A stretch of DNA of 64,000 bases from Paenibacillus radicis (ex Gao et al. 2016) (GTDB lineage Bacteria; Bacillota; Bacilli; Paenibacillales; Paenibacillaceae): the NCBI RefSeq assembly GCF_014641555.1, contig NZ_BMHY01000022.1:616-64615 (forward strand), written 5' to 3'. The position numbers were made by a program, and so were the translations under genes. The notes under the pieces are model-generated. The model saw only the letters and a list, made by a program, of their open reading frames with translations, searched no databases and was not told where the DNA came from. Below, in pieces: positions 17,807 to 25,742 of this stretch. Numbering within the stretch: the first letter of the stretch is position 1; each line of letters begins with the position of its first letter.

Positions 17807-17995
17807 TCAAAATGTAAAACTGCAGTTTGGAGATGCCAATTACCGCTGATTTTCATCCTCAAAATGTAAAAATACAGTTTGAAAAAGCCGAAACGCGTCG
17901 TTTCGGCCTTTTTCAGCGATTTCAAATGTATTTTTGCATTTTGAAGCCCATTTTCGGCTAAAATGCAGCTATCAAAATGCACATTTGCATTTTGA
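17807..17995. repeat. Four-box repeat element, copy B
   Basis: Boxes lie at 17807-17829, 17859-17882, 17922-17944 and 17972-17995. The first two read TCAAAATGTAAAA...CAGTTTG. The third is the reverse orientation of the same theme. The fourth is a near-perfect dyad, TCAAAATGCA and TGCATTTTGA around four bases. Spacers are 29, 39 and 27 nt, matching copy A. The central spacer holds a GCCGAAACG/CGTTTCGGC hairpin with flanking A and T runs. The rest of the gap to 18073 shows nothing more. Confidence 0.82.
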
Positions 17996-18073
17996 CGCTG
18001 TCCCAGGTCATCAGTTCATCCATTCTAGATAAACCTCCGCCCCCGCCTTTTCTATCAGCAATGCGCGCTTCAG

Positions 18074-18964
18074 CTAATCCCTGTTCCGCTTATTGAGCTG
18101 CCGCAGCACGTCTGCGTTCACCGTCCGGCTGCCAATTGCACCGTGGAACACTTTACCCTGCCGTTCGCCATGATAGTCTGAGCCGCCTGTCACCAGCAGG
18201 CCGTGACGCTCAGCCATCTGCACATAGCGCGCTTCCGCTTCAGCATCGTGATCGGAATGGTAGGCTTCTATGCCTTCAATGCCGCGGCGAACGATCTTCT
18301 CGACGAGTTCATCGTCGCCATAGAGACCAGGATGGGCAATGACACTCGTTCCGCCCGCCTCCCTGATCCATTCAATGGCTTCAAAGGGATGGAGCCGGGG
18401 CGGATTGACGTAAGCCGCAGCGCCTTCAGCCAAATAAAGATCAAATGCTTCTTTCATAGTTGACACGACACCCTTATTCAACAGCACCTCAGCAATGTGG
18501 GGACGTCCGATTGTCTTCCCTTTAGCCCGAGCAGAACTCCCATTGCCGTCGCCTGCCGCTTCGCTCGAAGCCGCAGCACGAATCACTTCATCCATCGTGA
18601 TAGACACACCGAGCTGTACCAGCCGCTCAACGATCATTTCATTGCGCTGGTCTCTCGTGCCGCGCAACCCGGCAAGCCGCTCCTGCCACAACACATCTCG
18701 CCAGTCCGTATAATACCCGAGAATGTGAATGTCACGCCCTTCGGCAACGGTGCTTAGCTCTACACCGGGTACGACGGTAATACCAATCCTCTCCCCTTCG
18801 GCAATCGCTTCTTCCACGCCCGCCATCGTATCATGATCGGTAATCGCAACCGCCGACAACCCCGCTTCTTTTGCCAGCCGTACATTATCTGCAGGCTGCC
18901 GAGTCCCGTCCGAAGCCGTTGTATGCGTATGCAAATCCGCTTTTCCATTGCTTGTTACAGCCAT
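18074..18964 (-). CDS. PHP-domain phosphoesterase (RNase AM / TrpH type)
   Basis: A 296-residue PHP-domain metallophosphoesterase. Metal-binding motifs are in place: DLHTHTTASDG near the start, ITDHDTMAG, EGRDIHILGYY, IAHPGLYGD and VTGGSDYHG. Relatives of this size (TrpH/YciV) hydrolyse 3',5'-nucleoside bisphosphates or trim RNA 5' ends, which is the best guess for function. An insert around 135-150 is Ser/Gly/Ala-rich. The ATG overlaps the end of the LysR gene by 10 bp and has a GAGAGAGAGGG site, so the two are probably co-expressed. Confidence 0.82.
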   Translation of the reverse strand: MAVTSNGKADLHTHTTASDGTRQPADNVRLAKEAGLSAVAITDHDTMAGVEEAIAEGERIGITVVPGVELSTVAEGRDIHILGYYTDWRDVLWQERLAGLRGTRDQRNEMIVERLVQLGVSITMDEVIRAAASSEAAGDGNGSSARAKGKTIGRPHIAEVLLNKGVVSTMKEAFDLYLAEGAAAYVNPPRLHPFEAIEWIREAGGTSVIAHPGLYGDDELVEKIVRRGIEGIEAYHSDHDAEAEARYVQMAERHGLLVTGGSDYHGERQGKVFHGAIGSRTVNADVLRQLNKRNRD

Positions 18965-19866
18965 TGTTGCAGATCCCTCTCTCTCAAAAAGGTAAGAAAC
19001 GTAACCGCAGATATCGGCAGCACAGCCGATTTCAGATAAATGGAGTAAAATTGCCGCCTGAACCTTACGTTATGAATCGGTACGATATGAAGAAGTCCAA
19101 GCGCCACCTCATGCTTGACTGAGGATGCCGACAGAAAGGAGACACCCAGTCCCGCTTCAACCGCTGATTTGACAGCGCCAGTGCTTCCAAGCTCCATAAC
19201 GATCTTCAAATCGGCCGGATCGATATTTTTGCGCTTTAACTGCTCCTCCATCACAAGCCGGGTTCCAGACCCTTGCTCACGAAGAACAAATGGATAATCT
19301 GCCACCTCGTCCAGCATAACATCCGTACGTCCCGCAAGCGGATGCCCTTTCGGCACGATCAGCTTCAGCTCGTCGCTCATAACCGCTTCCATATGCATAT
19401 CCGGATGGTTGACGGGCGCCTCGATCAATCCAAAATTTAATTGATGATTCAAAATGTCTTCCATAATCTGTGCCGTATTTATAACTTTCATGCTTATTGT
19501 AATATGCGGAAACTCCATGCCAAAAGGCCCGAGAAGACGCGGCAAAATGTACTCGCCGATCGTCAAGCTCGCACCCAGCTGCAGCTTTCCCTTCAATTGC
19601 CTCGTAAACGTAGACATCGCTTGATCCGTATCGCGAATAAGCTCGATACTGCGCCGGGCGTAAGGCATTAGCGCTTTGCCTGCTTCCGTCAAATCGATTC
19701 TCTTCGTCGAGCGCTGCAGCAGCTTCGTCCCGAAATAGTCTTCAAGCGACTGCACTTGCATGGTTACGGCAGGCTGAGTCATATGCAGCGCGCCTGCGGC
19801 CGCCGAGAAGCTCCCCCGATCCGCAACCGTGTAAAAAATATGCAGCTGATGAAAATTAAGCGCCAT
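18955..19866 (-). CDS. LysR-family transcriptional regulator
   Basis: A 303-residue LysR-type regulator. The N-terminal winged helix (about 1-65) shows FYTVADRGSFSAAAGALHMT and QPAVTMQVQSLE, followed by a linker helix and a periplasmic-binding-like effector domain (about 90-295) with GEYILPRLL and GSTGAVKSAVEAGLGVSFL. The effector domain resembles the CysL group, which responds to sulfur metabolites, but I would not assign an inducer. The ATG at 19866 was chosen because GAGAGGGTGG lies 9 nt upstream; an in-frame GTG sits on that site. The overlap with the PHP gene is unusual, since LysR genes are often divergent from their target. Confidence 0.85.
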   Translation of the reverse strand: MALNFHQLHIFYTVADRGSFSAAAGALHMTQPAVTMQVQSLEDYFGTKLLQRSTKRIDLTEAGKALMPYARRSIELIRDTDQAMSTFTRQLKGKLQLGASLTIGEYILPRLLGPFGMEFPHITISMKVINTAQIMEDILNHQLNFGLIEAPVNHPDMHMEAVMSDELKLIVPKGHPLAGRTDVMLDEVADYPFVLREQGSGTRLVMEEQLKRKNIDPADLKIVMELGSTGAVKSAVEAGLGVSFLSASSVKHEVALGLLHIVPIHNVRFRRQFYSIYLKSAVLPISAVTFLTFLRERDLQQWL

Positions 19867-19926
19867 CTGTGCGACCACCCTCTCTTATGACGCCTATTAT
19901 ACTACAAGGCCGCGAATAGACGCATC

Positions 19927-19963
19927 AAAAAGGCGCGGCTCGTCCAATCCGAGCCGCGCCTTT
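19927..19963 (-). terminator. Terminator after the 146-codon hypothetical gene
   Basis: AAAGGCGCGGCTCG pairs perfectly with CGAGCCGCGCCTTT (19950-19963) around a 7-nt loop, and five T follow on the minus strand. Confidence 0.92.
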
Positions 19964-19988
19964 ACAATATTTATACAAACTTTAACAT

Positions 19989-20426
19989 TTATTTTCGTTT
20001 TCTGCTGTTCTTCACTAATGTCATTCTTCTGGAGTGACGCAGCCATGAGTAGTAAGATTTCAGATCCCGCAATTCAATCGTCTCCGACATTCGTCCGAGG
20101 AAGGTAACGATAATCATTTTATGTAGAGGGTTTCCGAGCAGGTCGGTATCATTCTCAGACACGGTAAACTCGGCTACAAACACAAGATCGTCATCGATTA
20201 AGTAAACGTCCTGTTCGTTGCGGTAATAAGGCTTGACCCGTTCTTTCTTAAGGCAGTCCCAGAGAAAATCTGCTATATCCTCGTACCCGGTCTTCTCGGT
20301 TTCTACGCGATCAGACCAACGGCTCCTCGCGTGGTTCGTGATGACGATGTCCGCTACTTTTTTATCGCCCAAATCGATATAAAATGTTTCGTAGGTGTTC
20401 CATCTTTTAGTCACTTTGTCCTTCAT
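19989..20426 (-). CDS. Conserved hypothetical protein, 145 residues
   Basis: I do not recognise a family. The protein is soluble and rich in charged and aromatic residues. It has a mixed alpha/beta look in the first 110 residues and a basic C-terminus (about residues 125-145, many Arg and Lys). ITNHARSRWSDRVETEKTGY in the middle resembles segments of toxin-like or RNA-binding folds in which H-x-x-x-R is conserved, but this is only an impression. The ATG at 20426 has GGAAGGGG upstream; a TTG 21 nt earlier overlaps that site. It is monocistronic with its own terminator. Confidence 0.7.
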   Translation of the reverse strand: MKDKVTKRWNTYETFYIDLGDKKVADIVITNHARSRWSDRVETEKTGYEDIADFLWDCLKKERVKPYYRNEQDVYLIDDDLVFVAEFTVSENDTDLLGNPLHKMIIVTFLGRMSETIELRDLKSYYSWLRHSRRMTLVKNSRKRK

Positions 20427-20556
20427 TACAAACCACACCCCTTCCAAAGAACCAGGCCTATTTTACTATTATGTACTCATTATTTTACCATGATTGTCCG
20501 ATTTTTCAACAATAAAATAAAGCCGCACCAATATTGTAATAAAATGTAAATATATG

Positions 20557-20604
20557 AAAAAAGAAGACGGTTTTCCGGCAATCTTTCACCTTCAAACCGT
20601 CTTC
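20557..20604 (-). terminator. Terminator after ylbG
   Basis: GAAGACGGTTT (20563-20573) pairs with AAACCGTCTTC (20594-20604) around a long loop. Six T follow on the minus strand. Confidence 0.85.
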
Positions 20605-20624
20605 CTGTTGTTACTGTACGATTA

Positions 20625-20891
20625 CTACATGCTGTAAAAATGCGATTTGTCATCGTTATCTTTGGTGTACTCGGTCTTAAGCTCGTTACGGTAGGATCGT
20701 TCAATCTTTCGGACAAATGGAAGACGTCCGATGCTGCGCACCGCATCCTCTGCCCGCTCTGCATTCATGTACATAACGACATAATGCATTTTGCGCGACA
20801 TATAATGGACCGTGCCATATTTATCTAGGTTTCTGGCCGCTTTCAGATCGCTGACCCAAATGATATACCCCGTTCGTTCGGCTAACAACAT
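20625..20891 (-). CDS. ylbG: YlbG-family protein (DUF2129)
   Basis: An 88-residue DUF2129 protein like B. subtilis YlbG (90 residues). The family core is visible: GYIIWVSDLKAARNLDKYGT, then VHYMSRKMHYVVMYMN, and LPFVRKIERSYRNELKTEY. Its biochemical role is unknown; the gene accompanies ylbF across Bacillales. I chose the ATG at 20891, which has GGAGGG 6 nt upstream. A longer frame reaching back to 20993 adds a basic stretch that overlaps the ylbF coding end and has no equivalent in the family. It begins 53 bp after ylbF and ends before a terminator. Confidence 0.88.
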   Translation of the reverse strand: MLLAERTGYIIWVSDLKAARNLDKYGTVHYMSRKMHYVVMYMNAERAEDAVRSIGRLPFVRKIERSYRNELKTEYTKDNDDKSHFYSM

Positions 20892-20944
20892 CTCTTCCCT
20901 CCGTAAGGTCTTTTCAGCTTCGCTGCCGAGCAGCATTCCTTCGT

Positions 20945-21445
20945 CTAACCGCAGCCGCCGCTTCCGCAGCCACAGGAACCGCCGCTTCCGCAACCGCCGC
21001 CCTTGGACGTGCCTTCGTTGCTCGGAACCTTGATCGTCTCCGACACCGATTCAGCGATAAGCCGTGACACTTCGAAAAGCATCGTGTCGACTTCATGCTC
21101 AGCCGCCTTGAACTTGGCAACAGACTCAATCCCGTCCAGCTCGCGCTGGATGGCCTTCACCTTATCCTTCGCGGCGTGATAATCAGGATGGAAACGCCCA
21201 AAACGCTGGCATTCCTCAAACAGCTCCCTCGCTTTCGCGAACTCTTTCATCTTCTGCTCCACCTGGACATCACGGTCGACAGCATCTTTCCAATATAAAT
21301 ATTCGGCAACCTCCGCCGATTGATTGATCGAATCGCCTAGCTCATACGCGCTAAGCAGCAGCGACGCCATATCGAGCGAAGAAACGCCGCTTGCATCGTA
21401 CGATTGTTCTGGCGTGTAGGCAGAAACCCTCATAGCATTGGGCAT
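20945..21445 (-). CDS. ylbF: YlbF/RicF-family regulator with C-terminal Cys cluster
   Basis: A 166-residue YlbF (RicF) protein. In B. subtilis RicA, RicF and RicT form a complex that carries [4Fe-4S] clusters and promotes RNase Y-dependent mRNA maturation, affecting sporulation, competence and biofilms. The helical YlbF core spans about residues 20-130, with long charged helices. The tail is almost pure Gly/Ser/Cys (GGGCGSGGSCGCGSGGCG), giving four cysteines for metal or cluster binding, a strikingly low-complexity version of the family's cysteine tail. An AGAGGTG site precedes the ATG. ylbG follows. Confidence 0.88.
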   Translation of the reverse strand: MPNAMRVSAYTPEQSYDASGVSSLDMASLLLSAYELGDSINQSAEVAEYLYWKDAVDRDVQVEQKMKEFAKARELFEECQRFGRFHPDYHAAKDKVKAIQRELDGIESVAKFKAAEHEVDTMLFEVSRLIAESVSETIKVPSNEGTSKGGGCGSGGSCGCGSGGCG

Positions 21446-21516
21446 TTATTCACCTCTTCTCAATTCGCTTACTTCTTTACTATCATATCATAATACTTGC
21501 GCGAATAGATACCATT

Positions 21517-23370
21517 TTACAGAAACCCGTCCATGCCTGGCAGGACGAGCTTCATTTCCTCCCACATGTCGGGAGTCAACGTTACCTGACGCTGCAGCTG
21601 TTCCTCCCGGAGCAAGCCAGAAACGGTCCAGCCGCTGGCATCCTGCTCCAGCTTGTCCGGGACGAATGCAAGCAGATCGCCCTCTATCTTTAGTTGAACC
21701 GGGGAATGCCAGGACAGCGCCCGTTCCAGCATTTCCCTTTTCGTAGAATGATGATAGGCGCGAAATTGCTTCACCCAGCTTACAGGCACGCGCTCCAGCT
21801 CGGGAAATGGCTGCTGCATCCCGTCCTCTTCCAGCAGTTCGAAATGCTGCTCCAGCCAGCCATTATACAGCATCCCTGCAGAGGGTCCCAGCGGAATGCC
21901 TTCATGAAATCCCCCTTCCAAGCTCGCGTCCAGAAAAGGAAAACTTCGGAACAATTCTGATTCTGATTCTGATTCTAATTCTTTTCTAACCCTCTCGTTC
22001 TGTCCCGAAGCAGAAGACCAATCCTCCAAACACGATCGGACAAGCGGGGGCAGCTCCGTACCAGAAGCCTCCTGCAAAAATAATAAAATAGATTCCAGCG
22101 TTCGTCCCTGCTTCAACGCTCTGGCCGTTGCCGCTGCGCTAAGCCGATATACCGTCAGACGGTCAGCGGATGATACGCGCTCCCCGATAAGCTCAAGCTC
22201 CCATAACAGCCGGAAATCACTATGGGGAAAAGCGATCACATCACCGTTAGGCTCTACGATAATAGACGCTGAACGAAGCTGTCCGGCGGAAGCTGCAAGT
22301 GAAGCAGCAGCCTGGCTGCTTCGCGGCTCGATCCGCCATCGCAGCAGTGATCCTGCCGGAGATTGCGCCCGCTCCAGCCATCCGAAAGCCAGCAGGAGCT
22401 CCAGCCATTCCTCCCAGCCGTTTAAGGATATAGGCTTGACCCAACTCTCATGCTGCAGCACATGCAGCATTTCCAATAGATGGTCTGTCAGCTTTCGCTC
22501 TTCATACCATTTACCCGCTTCCAAGCTGCTTAAAACGGCTGCCGCATGAGCCGATTGCGGCTTCTGGTAAGCCAAGTGAAGCATGCACCATTCATGAAGC
22601 ATAGACTCGCGAATAAGCGCAGGCATTGCCAGCCATTCCGATAATGCCTCTGTCTGCCAGACCAGCCGCTTTTGCCCCGGTACGATCAATTCCATACGAC
22701 TAGCGATTTCAAGCGCCAATGCCAATCCTAGCGGATAGCTGATGCCCGTCTCTCCGCCACGGGAGCCAAGTCTCTCAAGCCAAACGTCTGCAGCAGCCAA
22801 TGGCTGACTCGCTTTTTGCACGGTTCTTTTAGCCAGCTGTCCTTTAGTCGTCAATTCCAGACCGCATCGGGCTAGCTCCGTCCACGATGCAAGCAATTGT
22901 CTGCCTAACGGCACAGCCGGCTCCTCTGCCATCTCCAGCCGGCAATCCTTGTCCGCAATCGGGGAGACCGCACAGGGCAGCAAGCAGTTTCGCCAGACCT
23001 TAAAGCTGTCCCACACCGTAAAATAATACCGTTCCCCCCAGCTCCGGCGGGCAGCGAGCAATATTCCTGCCTGCAGCAGTTCATTCATCCCGCAACGGAA
23101 CTCCGCACGCGACAGCCTCGCGTCAGCAGGACCTTCACGCAGCAGATGTTCTTCCAGGACCGGAACTGGACCGTATCTGGCAAGCAGCGCTCGGAACACG
23201 GCTCGAGCTCCATTGCTCAGTAATCCGGCAGCCAACTCCACGTAACGTGCATCCGCAGCCACATTCTGCCATCGGAGCCCCTCTCGGGCAGCCGGCTGCC
23301 ATGCGCCAGCTTCCATAAATTCCGCTTGTTTGCCGGCCGAAAGCCGTTCCGACAGCTGTCTCACGTTCAT
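21517..23370 (-). CDS. XPB/Ssl2 N-terminal-like helicase-associated protein
   Basis: A 617-residue protein directly downstream of the XPB-type helicase (24-bp gap, AAAGGAG site). It has no helicase motifs. The segment around residues 375-465, SIIVEPNGDVIAFPHSDFRL and the following helices, resembles the helicase-associated domain (XPB/Ssl2 N-terminal-like) seen next to bacterial XPB genes. The N-terminal 350 residues are mostly helical, Leu- and Trp-rich, probably winged-helix repeats. A Glu-Ser run (ELESESESEL) at about residue 470 is encoded by a GAATCA-type microrepeat. It probably partners the helicase. The function is inferred. Confidence 0.7.
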   Translation of the reverse strand: MNVRQLSERLSAGKQAEFMEAGAWQPAAREGLRWQNVAADARYVELAAGLLSNGARAVFRALLARYGPVPVLEEHLLREGPADARLSRAEFRCGMNELLQAGILLAARRSWGERYYFTVWDSFKVWRNCLLPCAVSPIADKDCRLEMAEEPAVPLGRQLLASWTELARCGLELTTKGQLAKRTVQKASQPLAAADVWLERLGSRGGETGISYPLGLALALEIASRMELIVPGQKRLVWQTEALSEWLAMPALIRESMLHEWCMLHLAYQKPQSAHAAAVLSSLEAGKWYEERKLTDHLLEMLHVLQHESWVKPISLNGWEEWLELLLAFGWLERAQSPAGSLLRWRIEPRSSQAAASLAASAGQLRSASIIVEPNGDVIAFPHSDFRLLWELELIGERVSSADRLTVYRLSAAATARALKQGRTLESILLFLQEASGTELPPLVRSCLEDWSSASGQNERVRKELESESESELFRSFPFLDASLEGGFHEGIPLGPSAGMLYNGWLEQHFELLEEDGMQQPFPELERVPVSWVKQFRAYHHSTKREMLERALSWHSPVQLKIEGDLLAFVPDKLEQDASGWTVSGLLREEQLQRQVTLTPDMWEEMKLVLPGMDGFL

Positions 23371-23394
23371 TTATGAAGCGACTCCTTTCTGGTC

Positions 23395-25059
23395 TTACCC
23401 TTTTTCCAACTCGTAGTGATAGCCCTGCTCCACCATGAAAAGCTGTCTTCTCAGCGCAAACTCCGTCTCATTTGTGCCATCGCTCACAATCGTATAGAAC
23501 CAGGCCTCGTTCCTCCCTTGCTTGGGACGAAGAATCCGGCCAATCCGCTGCGCTTCCTCCTGCCTCGAACCGTAGCTTCCGGACACCTGGATCGCAACCG
23601 CTGCATCGGGCAAATCAACGGCAAAATTAGCGACCTTCGATACCGCCAGCACCGGAACGTCGCCCGACCGGAAGCGATCGTACAGCTGCTGCCGCTCTTG
23701 TATCGGCAATTCGCCCGTTATGACTGGAACGTCCAGCGTTTCCGCTATCCGGTGCAGCTGCTGTAAATATTGACCGATAATTAGCGTCGGAGTGCCTTCA
23801 TGCCGGTGAAGCAGCCGCTTGATCACATCAAGCTTGCCGGGATTTTCGGCGGCGAGCCGCAGTTTGGATTTTTTTTCAGCGCTATGGTACAGCTCGGTAA
23901 TGCCCTGGTCGAGAGGGACTCTGATTTCCGTACAGGTAACGGCCGCGATATGACCTTTTGCCTCAACCGATTTCCATAGCAGATCGTACTGCTTGGGTCC
24001 AACCAGCGAAAAAACGTCCTCCGCGCAGCCGTCCTCGCGGACCAGCGTTGCCGTTAAACCGAGACGCCTTGTCGCCTGAATCTCCGCCGTCATCCGAAAC
24101 ACGGGAGCCGGCAGCAGATGAACCTCATCATAAATAATGAGTCCCCAGTCCCGCTCCGAAAACAGTTTCATATGACGAAACAGCTCGTCCTTCGATTTGC
24201 GGTGAGTCAAAATCTGATAGGTTGCGATCGTTATAGGTCGAACCTGCTTGGTTACCCCTGTATATTCACCCACCTCGGAAGGCTGCAGCGTTGTCTTGTC
24301 CAGCAGTTCTTCCTTCCATTGCTTTACGGATGTAGCATTGGAGGTTAGGATAAGCGCTGCGCTCCGATGCTGAACAAGTGCGGCGATACCAACAATCGTC
24401 TTCCCAGCCCCGCAGGGCAATACAATAACGCCGCTCCCGCCTTGAACCGTTCCTTCTCTATAAAAGCGCTCGACCGCTTGCTGCTGATAATCCCGCAAGG
24501 CGAAAGGCTTTCCCCCCCGGGTTGCAGCTCTTAACTCTACCGTCAAGGATTCACCCGCGTGATAGCCGGCCAGATCGACAACCGGATATCCTAGCCGGGT
24601 CAATTCCTGCTTAAGCATCCCCCGGTCCTCGGGACGCACCTCCAGCTCTTCGCTGCCCGATCTCTTCTTGCGCCATGCCTCCAGTTCCTTCTTCTCCAGA
24701 AGCTCATCCAGAAGCTCTGAGCTTCCGCATAGCAGAAGCTGTTCGCCGCGATGCTCCATACGGAGCTTGCCGTAGCGGTCCATTAGTCTTCTAATGCTGG
24801 ATTCCGCGAAAGCAGGCAAGCCGTAGCGCCCGTAACGGGTTAACACTGCAACGGCATCGTTTGCTTGCATACCTCCGGCTGCGGCGTTCCACAACGTTAA
24901 TGCTGTAATCCGGTAAGTATGCCAGTTGCCGGGTCTCTTCAGCATTTCCGCGAACATACCGAGTTGATCTCGGGCTTTCTCCGACAAAGGATGCATATTA
25001 TCGAGCAAAACCGTCATATCCGATTGTATGATGAGCGGCCCGTCCTGACTCTCCAGCAT
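23395..25059 (-). CDS. XPB-type DNA repair helicase (SF2)
   Basis: A 554-residue superfamily 2 helicase of the XPB/Rad25 group. Residues 1-190 form the XPB damage-recognition-like part (PLIIQSDMTVLLDNMHPLSE, then HTYRITALTLWNAAAGG). The helicase core shows motif I LPCGAGKTIVG, motif II IYDEVHLLP, motif III GLTATLVREDG, and motif VI QEEAQRIGRILRPK. Bacterial XPB proteins unwind DNA 3' to 5' and are presumed to act in repair. I chose the ATG at 25059 (GGGGGAT upstream) over a TTG 24 nt earlier that has no site. The next gene encodes a likely partner. Confidence 0.9.
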   Translation of the reverse strand: MLESQDGPLIIQSDMTVLLDNMHPLSEKARDQLGMFAEMLKRPGNWHTYRITALTLWNAAAGGMQANDAVAVLTRYGRYGLPAFAESSIRRLMDRYGKLRMEHRGEQLLLCGSSELLDELLEKKELEAWRKKRSGSEELEVRPEDRGMLKQELTRLGYPVVDLAGYHAGESLTVELRAATRGGKPFALRDYQQQAVERFYREGTVQGGSGVIVLPCGAGKTIVGIAALVQHRSAALILTSNATSVKQWKEELLDKTTLQPSEVGEYTGVTKQVRPITIATYQILTHRKSKDELFRHMKLFSERDWGLIIYDEVHLLPAPVFRMTAEIQATRRLGLTATLVREDGCAEDVFSLVGPKQYDLLWKSVEAKGHIAAVTCTEIRVPLDQGITELYHSAEKKSKLRLAAENPGKLDVIKRLLHRHEGTPTLIIGQYLQQLHRIAETLDVPVITGELPIQERQQLYDRFRSGDVPVLAVSKVANFAVDLPDAAVAIQVSGSYGSRQEEAQRIGRILRPKQGRNEAWFYTIVSDGTNETEFALRRQLFMVEQGYHYELEKG

Positions 25060-25172
25060 GGCGATCCCCCGTTTCGTATTCAATGTTCTAAAGCAGGAAA
25101 ACTCTCCACTGCTGTCTCACTTCTAATTATGAAGCTATTGGACCGTTTTTATGCCCGGCTGCACATAAAAAT

Positions 25173-25223
25173 AGAAGAACAGGAGCATACCGACCTCCAC
25201 GTTCGGAATACTCCTGTTCTTCT
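25173..25223 (-). terminator. Terminator after the CBS-domain gene
   Basis: AGAAGAACAGGAG (25173-25185) pairs perfectly with CTCCTGTTCTTCT (25211-25223). ATTTTTATG follows on the minus strand. It separates the CBS gene from the helicase pair. Confidence 0.9.
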
Positions 25224-25239
25224 ATTGTATGGCTCTTGC

Positions 25240-25689
25240 TCAATGATGTGATAATTGCCCGTTATCGGCTGCCGATTCGGATATTTCGCTTAATGCTTCC
25301 CCCGCTTCGTGAACGAACAAGTCGCGAACGGCCAAATCTCCAATCGCCACTATGCCGACCAATCGGCCCTCCTCAACAACAGCGAGCCTGCGAATTTTGT
25401 TATTCGCCATTAATCTTGCCGCTTCATCTGCGGTTGCTTCGGGGCCAATAGTCTCCACATCTCTGGTCATTACCGTCGCTACATCGGTAGAGCCGGAATG
25501 CTTCTCTGCATAGCCTCTGATAACCAGATCACGGTCCGTTACGACCCCGACTAGCTTGGATTCTTCCACAATCGGAACAAAACCGATATCATGATGTTTC
25601 ATTAATACAGCAAGCTCATACACGTTATCCTTCAGCGTCGCTGTGACGCAATCGGTGGACATAAGCTGCCTGACCGTTCTATCGTTCAA
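25240..25689 (-). CDS. CBS-domain pair protein (YhcV-like)
   Basis: A 149-residue protein made of two CBS domains (about residues 7-60 and 70-125), with signatures VGVVTDRDLVIRG and LVGIVAIGDLAVRDL. Such stand-alone CBS pairs bind adenine nucleotides and act as energy or redox sensors. B. subtilis YhcV is a similar stand-alone protein. The C-terminus is a short acidic, His-containing tail. It is not positioned as acuB, since the acu genes lie 20 kb away and lack a CBS gene. It is transcribed with its own terminator, 53 bp downstream of the M20 peptidase gene. Confidence 0.88.
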   Translation of the reverse strand: MNDRTVRQLMSTDCVTATLKDNVYELAVLMKHHDIGFVPIVEESKLVGVVTDRDLVIRGYAEKHSGSTDVATVMTRDVETIGPEATADEAARLMANNKIRRLAVVEEGRLVGIVAIGDLAVRDLFVHEAGEALSEISESAADNGQLSHH

Positions 25690-25742
25690 CTGGTATCCCT
25701 CCTAAGGATGATAAGGTCATATCGACCTGACCTTAACGTACC

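Noticed and set aside
25240-25689. acuB identity for the CBS-domain gene
   Set aside because: It is 20 kb from acuA/acuC and only 149 residues with no C-terminal ACT-like part; YhcV-like is a better fit.
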